Position numbers and translations under genes: made by a program. The notes under the pieces are model-generated. The model did no database searches, was not told the DNA's origin, and saw nothing but the letters and a program-made list of their open reading frames with translations. This document shows, one piece after another, positions 60,456-64,000 of a DNA stretch of 64,000 nucleotides; the first letter of the stretch is position 1; every line of letters begins with the position of its first letter. Source of the DNA: Bacteroidota bacterium (GTDB taxonomy: Bacteria > Bacteroidota > Bacteroidia > Bacteroidales > FEN-979); NCBI GenBank assembly GCA_026391805.1, contig JAPLDJ010000012.1:197268-261267 (forward strand). Direction: 5' to 3'.

Positions 60456-62405
60456 CTACTGCGCAACAACCTTGAACTCCGTCCGGCGGTTGTTGGCGCG
60501 GCCTTGTTCGGTCTCGTTGGTGTCGATGGGGCGGGTAAGACCGAACCCTGCATAGGTCAGTCGCTCTTTTGCGATCCCGTTCTGGATGAGGTAATCATAC
60601 ACCGCCAGCGCACGGTTTTTTGACAGCATCAGGTTGTGTTCGGCAGTCCCCTGGTTGTCGGTATGGCCGCTGATCTCAATAAGGATCGCAGGATTATTCT
60701 TTAACAACTGCAGGAGTTTTGCAAGCTCTGTCATCGATTCCGGTTTGAGATCAAATTTATCGGTATCAAAGAAGATGTTCTTCAGGATGACGGTCTCCCC
60801 CACCCTGATGGGCTGCAGGGGAACATTGTAGATAAAGGGTTTCGACTTTGAATGTTCCCCGCGCAGCTCAAAGTGATCGGAATAGAAGAGGTAACCCGGC
60901 CGGGAGACATTCAATCCATATTCTTTTTCTGTCGGAAGGGAAAGAAGGAACTCTCCTGTTACAGGGTCTGAGGCAGACCTGGAAACGATTTTACCGGAAG
61001 AAAGGTCAACCAGTTCAAATGTGGCTTCAAGCCGTTTGCTGGTCTCCTTATCGAAGACAATACCTTTAAAATAGGTGACCATGACCGGCTGCGCCTCTTT
61101 GTATAATTTGAAGGCATAGATATCCATCCCGCCTTTTCCGCCCAGCTTGTCGCTCGAGATATAGGCCATGTCGCCCCGCGCATTCACAACAAGTGTGATC
61201 TCATCGGCGTAAGAATTGATCGGGTAACCCATATCCACTGCCTTTGACCAGTTGCCATCCGGATCGTTCCTGGAAAAATAAAGATCAAATCCGCCCATTC
61301 CCTGGTGCCCTCTCGACGAGAAATACAAGGTGCGGTTATCGGGATGGATGAACGGAGCCATTTCTTCCAGCGGGGAATTGACGGAATCGCCAAGATTTAC
61401 AGGAACAGACCAGGTACCATCATGCTGGAGCTCTGTTCTCCAGATATCGGAACTGCCTTTTCCTCCCGGTCTCTTACTTGCAAAGTAGAGGGTTTTTCCG
61501 TCTGAGGAAAAGGATGGCTGTGAATCCCAGGTGCCTGAATTTACAGTAGCACCCAGGTTTTCCGGCTCCGACCAGGTGCCTCCCGTATTCCTTGACCAGT
61601 AGATGTCGCAGCTGCCCTGGCCATCTTCCCGGTTGCAGGCGGCAAAAAAGATGTACTTCCCGTCGGGTGAAATGCACAGCGCCCCCTCATTGTCGATCGT
61701 GTTGACAGGAGGTCCCAGGTTTTTCGCTTTATTCCAGGTGCTGTCAATCTTTACAGCACGGTAAAAATCTTCATTGAATTCGGTATAATGACCTTCCGGG
61801 TTTTTCGACCTGGGAAGCTTCCGCGTAAAATAGAGTTGCTGCTCGTCGGCTGTGATGGCATTCACATAATCATCATAGGGTGAATTGATGCTGTCGCCGA
61901 GATTTACGGGTTTGAACGGCACCGGGTTGGCCAGGGCATGAATCCCGAAAACACAGGACTGAATGTTCCGTTTTGCCTTTGCCTGTTTCTCTTTCGGCTG
62001 ATCAGGGTATTCCAGGTATTTCCCGTAGTCGTTCTTCGCATCGGCATAGCGGCCGCTGATCAGTTCCACACTGGCAACAATGAAATATAAGTTCGGGGAG
62101 TAATCCGGGTTGGCTTCGATGGCTTTTTTGTACTGGACAATAGCTTCCTGGGGGCGCTGTTGTTCCGACTGGATATCCCCTTTCAGGATATAGGCTTCAA
62201 CGAAAAAATGATCTTCCTCAGTGGCACGGTCCAGGAGCCTGAGGGCTTTCTCAAATTCTCTCTTCTGGTAAAGATCTGAAGCATCGTTGAACATCGCAAC
62301 GGCTTTCTTAGACTTCGTGGAAAGCGGGGCAAACTGGGCGATGGTGGCTCCGTTAAACAGGAAAAGAAGCAGAAAAGTGACCAGAAAGATATATTTCGTT
62401 TTCAT
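60456..62405 (-). CDS. PorE-like protein: TPR, PD40 repeats, regulatory-like domain and OmpA domain
   Basis: 649 residues. After a signal peptide come TPR repeats (about 35-150), PD40/WD40-like beta-propeller repeats (about 170-420, with words such as CISPDGKYIFFA, SFSSDGKTLYFAS and FIHPDNRTLYFSS), a carboxypeptidase-regulatory-like domain (about 430-520) and an OmpA peptidoglycan-binding domain (about 530-649, EISGHTDNQGTAEHNLMLSKNRA). This order matches PorE of the type IX secretion system, which couples the machine to peptidoglycan; other OmpA proteins in Bacteroidota share it, so the name is tentative. It fits the T9SS cargo at 51237. Confidence 0.85.
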   Translation of the reverse strand: MKTKYIFLVTFLLLFLFNGATIAQFAPLSTKSKKAVAMFNDASDLYQKREFEKALRLLDRATEEDHFFVEAYILKGDIQSEQQRPQEAIVQYKKAIEANPDYSPNLYFIVASVELISGRYADAKNDYGKYLEYPDQPKEKQAKAKRNIQSCVFGIHALANPVPFKPVNLGDSINSPYDDYVNAITADEQQLYFTRKLPRSKNPEGHYTEFNEDFYRAVKIDSTWNKAKNLGPPVNTIDNEGALCISPDGKYIFFAACNREDGQGSCDIYWSRNTGGTWSEPENLGATVNSGTWDSQPSFSSDGKTLYFASKRPGGKGSSDIWRTELQHDGTWSVPVNLGDSVNSPLEEMAPFIHPDNRTLYFSSRGHQGMGGFDLYFSRNDPDGNWSKAVDMGYPINSYADEITLVVNARGDMAYISSDKLGGKGGMDIYAFKLYKEAQPVMVTYFKGIVFDKETSKRLEATFELVDLSSGKIVSRSASDPVTGEFLLSLPTEKEYGLNVSRPGYLFYSDHFELRGEHSKSKPFIYNVPLQPIRVGETVILKNIFFDTDKFDLKPESMTELAKLLQLLKNNPAILIEISGHTDNQGTAEHNLMLSKNRALAVYDYLIQNGIAKERLTYAGFGLTRPIDTNETEQGRANNRRTEFKVVAQ

Positions 62406-62734
62406 CGGTTCTGATGCTGGATGCTGGATGCTGGATTAAAATTACCTATAATCTATGTTTTTTCACGTATCATGTTTTCCATTTTCCATTCTCCACTTTC
62501 CTTTTTCTTTTATTCGCCACAGATTTCACACCTGCCTGCCTGCCTCGCCGGCAGGCGGGCCGCAGGCAGGGATTTCACAGATTGCACAGATTAAGGCACA
62601 GATTAATATTTTCCGAATTTGCGGTCAATCCACCTCATCCCCCGGCCCCTTCTCCTGAAGGAGAAGGGGAGTGCTTTTCGATTCTCCATCCTCCATTCTC
62701 CGTCTTCCGATCTCAGACCTCCGATTCACAGAAG
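62406..62734. repeat. Repeat-filled gap: GATGCTG heptamers, R1 fragment and hairpin
   Basis: Three GATGCTG units (62412-62434) lie next to the PorE-like gene start. An inverted R1 fragment (62517-62608) holds CACAGATT words and an expanded GC palindrome of CCTGCCTGC words (62532-62572). A perfect hairpin CCCCTTCTCCT-GA-AGGAGAAGGGG (62646-62669) has the same CT-NN-AG core as those near 50.7-51.1 kb. Heptamer-like TCCGATC and CTCCATT words follow to 62728. No gene is present. Confidence 0.7.
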
Positions 62735-63367
62735 TCACGGAATTCGCATATATTTATGGCTCTGCAACGAGATTCTCCACTGCGGATGATGCTGAATATA
62801 TTCAACGATGGCCGGGATCATGACCTCGCGCCGGCTCCATTCGGGCTGAAGAAAAAGGATGCAGCCTGAAGATACCTGGCTTGCATTTTCTTCCGCCCAG
62901 CTGAAATCTTCCGGATCTTCGACGATTACTTTCAGTTCATTTGCCAGCAGGAGGATCTCAGGAAGCGGCGCAGCATCTATCTTCGGCGAAAGGCAGATCC
63001 AGTCCCATGTCCCGCTGAGCGTTGATGATCCTGATGTTTCCAGGAATGTACTGATCCCTTCCCGGTGAAGTCCGTCGCATAAATAATCAAGGTTATAGAG
63101 AAGGGGTTCTCCGCCTGTTATCACGATCGATTTGGCAACACAGGCAGCGGCATTGCGGATAATCTCATCGGCAGAAACAAGTGGAAACTTATCCGCGTTC
63201 CACGATTCCTTGATGTCGCACCAGTGGCAGCCTACATCACAACCGCCGATCCGGGCAAACCAGGCAGCCTTGCCGGTATGAAAACCTTCGCCCTGGAGTG
63301 AATAGAATTCCTCCATGAGGGGAAGCAGTTTCCCGTCATTCAACAGTATTTCCTGTTCGCGGTCCAA
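62735..63367 (-). CDS. queE: 7-carboxy-7-deazaguanine synthase QueE
   Basis: 210 residues, a short radical SAM enzyme. The cluster cysteines are Cys43, Cys47 and Cys50 (GGCDVGCHWC), preceded by FYSLQGEGFHTGKAAWFAR, the typical QueE opening, and followed by VITGGEPLLY and ELKVIVE. It makes 7-carboxy-7-deazaguanine in queuosine synthesis. It is separated from folD by three bases and probably co-transcribed with it. Confidence 0.92.
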   Translation of the reverse strand: MDREQEILLNDGKLLPLMEEFYSLQGEGFHTGKAAWFARIGGCDVGCHWCDIKESWNADKFPLVSADEIIRNAAACVAKSIVITGGEPLLYNLDYLCDGLHREGISTFLETSGSSTLSGTWDWICLSPKIDAAPLPEILLLANELKVIVEDPEDFSWAEENASQVSSGCILFLQPEWSRREVMIPAIVEYIQHHPQWRISLQSHKYMRIP

Positions 63368-63370
63368 TTG

Positions 63371-64000
63371 TCAGTATTGAATTTCTTTCTTTGCAGCCCT
63401 GAGTGTATTCAGAAGAAGCGAAACACGGGTCATCGGACCGATACCGCCGGGAACCGGCGTGATGAAACTACATTTTTTGGCTACCTCGTCAAACTTTACG
63501 TCTCCGATCAGCCTGTATCCTGTTTTCGTTTCCGTGCTCGGGATGCGGTGAATACCTACATCCACAACCACTGCATCCTTTTTGACCATGTCTGCGGTAA
63601 CAAATCCCTGTTTGCCCATGGCCACTATGAGGATATCTGCCGAGGCAGCAACCGCTTTGATATCCGGAGTATAGCTGTGGCAAAGGGTAACGGTTGCATT
63701 CCCGGTCTTGTTTTTCCGGGAAAGAAGGATGCTGACCGGGGTTCCGACGATGTTGCTCCTGCCGAGGACCACACAATGTTTTCCTTCCGTCCCGATGCCG
63801 TATTCTTCCAGCAGCGTAACGATCCCGTAAGGCGTTGCAGGCAGGTAGGAAGGCATGTTCAGCACCATCCGGCCCACATTCACGGGATGAAATCCATCCA
63901 CATCCTTGGCCGGATCAATGCTTTCGATGATCGCCCTTTCATCAATGTGCTTCGGAAGCGGCAGCTGGACGATAAACCCGTCGACCTCCGGATCTTCATT
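63371..64000 (-). CDS. folD: Bifunctional methylene-THF dehydrogenase/cyclohydrolase FolD, 5' end cut by window edge
   Basis: The frame is open to the window edge; 209 residues of about 290 are visible. The motifs [42 protein letters not shown] and [19 protein letters not shown] identify FolD. It interconverts methylene-, methenyl- and formyl-tetrahydrofolate with NADP. The N-terminal catalytic Lys and Tyr region lies beyond the window. Confidence 0.95.
   Translation of the reverse strand, partial: NEDPEVDGFIVQLPLPKHIDERAIIESIDPAKDVDGFHPVNVGRMVLNMPSYLPATPYGIVTLLEEYGIGTEGKHCVVLGRSNIVGTPVSILLSRKNKTGNATVTLCHSYTPDIKAVAASADILIVAMGKQGFVTADMVKKDAVVVDVGIHRIPSTETKTGYRLIGDVKFDEVAKKCSFITPVPGGIGPMTRVSLLLNTLRAAKKEIQY

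Overview
The window is a chromosomal segment of an uncultured-looking Bacteroidota bacterium. The evidence is Bacteroidota-type promoters (TTTG, about 20 bases, TAnnTTTG), a subtilase with a type IX secretion sorting domain, a PorE-like TPR/PD40/OmpA protein, DUF4301, FKBP lipoproteins and SusC-like receptor architecture. No rRNA, tRNA, CRISPR array or complete insertion sequence was recognised. The intergenic gaps are unusually rich in short tandem heptamers and palindromic interspersed repeats.

Region 1 (1-35735) is a large biosynthetic gene cluster for a lipid- or polyketide-like product. It resembles the aryl-polyene/flexirubin-type clusters of Bacteroidota: ketosynthase chain-length-factor homologue, FabF-type ketosynthase, two carrier proteins, hotdog dehydratase-like protein, thioesterase, LolA-like protein, NodB deacetylase, glycosyltransferase with DUF2062, a triple fusion of MMPL exporter, acyltransferase and methyltransferase, CrtI-like oxidoreductase, C45 and BtrH-type acyl transfer enzymes, and a phenylacetate-CoA-ligase-like enzyme. 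Unusual additions are four B12-binding radical SAM genes (one with an internal deletion), two tandem crotonases, a 3-hydroxyacyl-CoA dehydrogenase, a KAS III-like protein lacking its His and Asn, an O-methyltransferase, a sulfotransferase and a small cytochrome. No FabG-type reductase, aromatic ammonia-lyase or resorcinol-forming DarB is visible, so it is not an ordinary flexirubin cluster; the left end is cut by the window. My working model is chain building on carrier proteins with beta-oxidation-type enzymes doing reduction and dehydration, followed by radical SAM, oxidative, methyl and sulfo tailoring, lipid attachment by acyltransferases, and export by MMPL and LolA-like proteins.

Region 2 (35817-49558) is mostly housekeeping: a secreted amidohydrolase, a DUF6580 membrane protein, mutL (with a degenerate endonuclease motif), two rhomboid proteases, an EEP-family phosphatase/nuclease, uvrB, FKBP lipoproteins, nrnA and ndk.

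Region 3 (49555-51236) holds an XRE-type regulator and a 1.26-kb gene-free stretch. Its first half carries at least seven TGTTTAC-type half sites, six of them in three inverted pairs; its second half carries hairpins sharing a CT-NN-AG core whose arms co-vary.

Region 4 (51237-64000) has a T9SS-exported subtilase, DUF4301, a thioredoxin-like protein, a beta-barrel protein, the thrS-infC-rpmI-rplT operon (infC has no canonical start codon and apparently begins at ATA behind a strong Shine-Dalgarno), a PorE-like protein, queE and the 3' part of folD.
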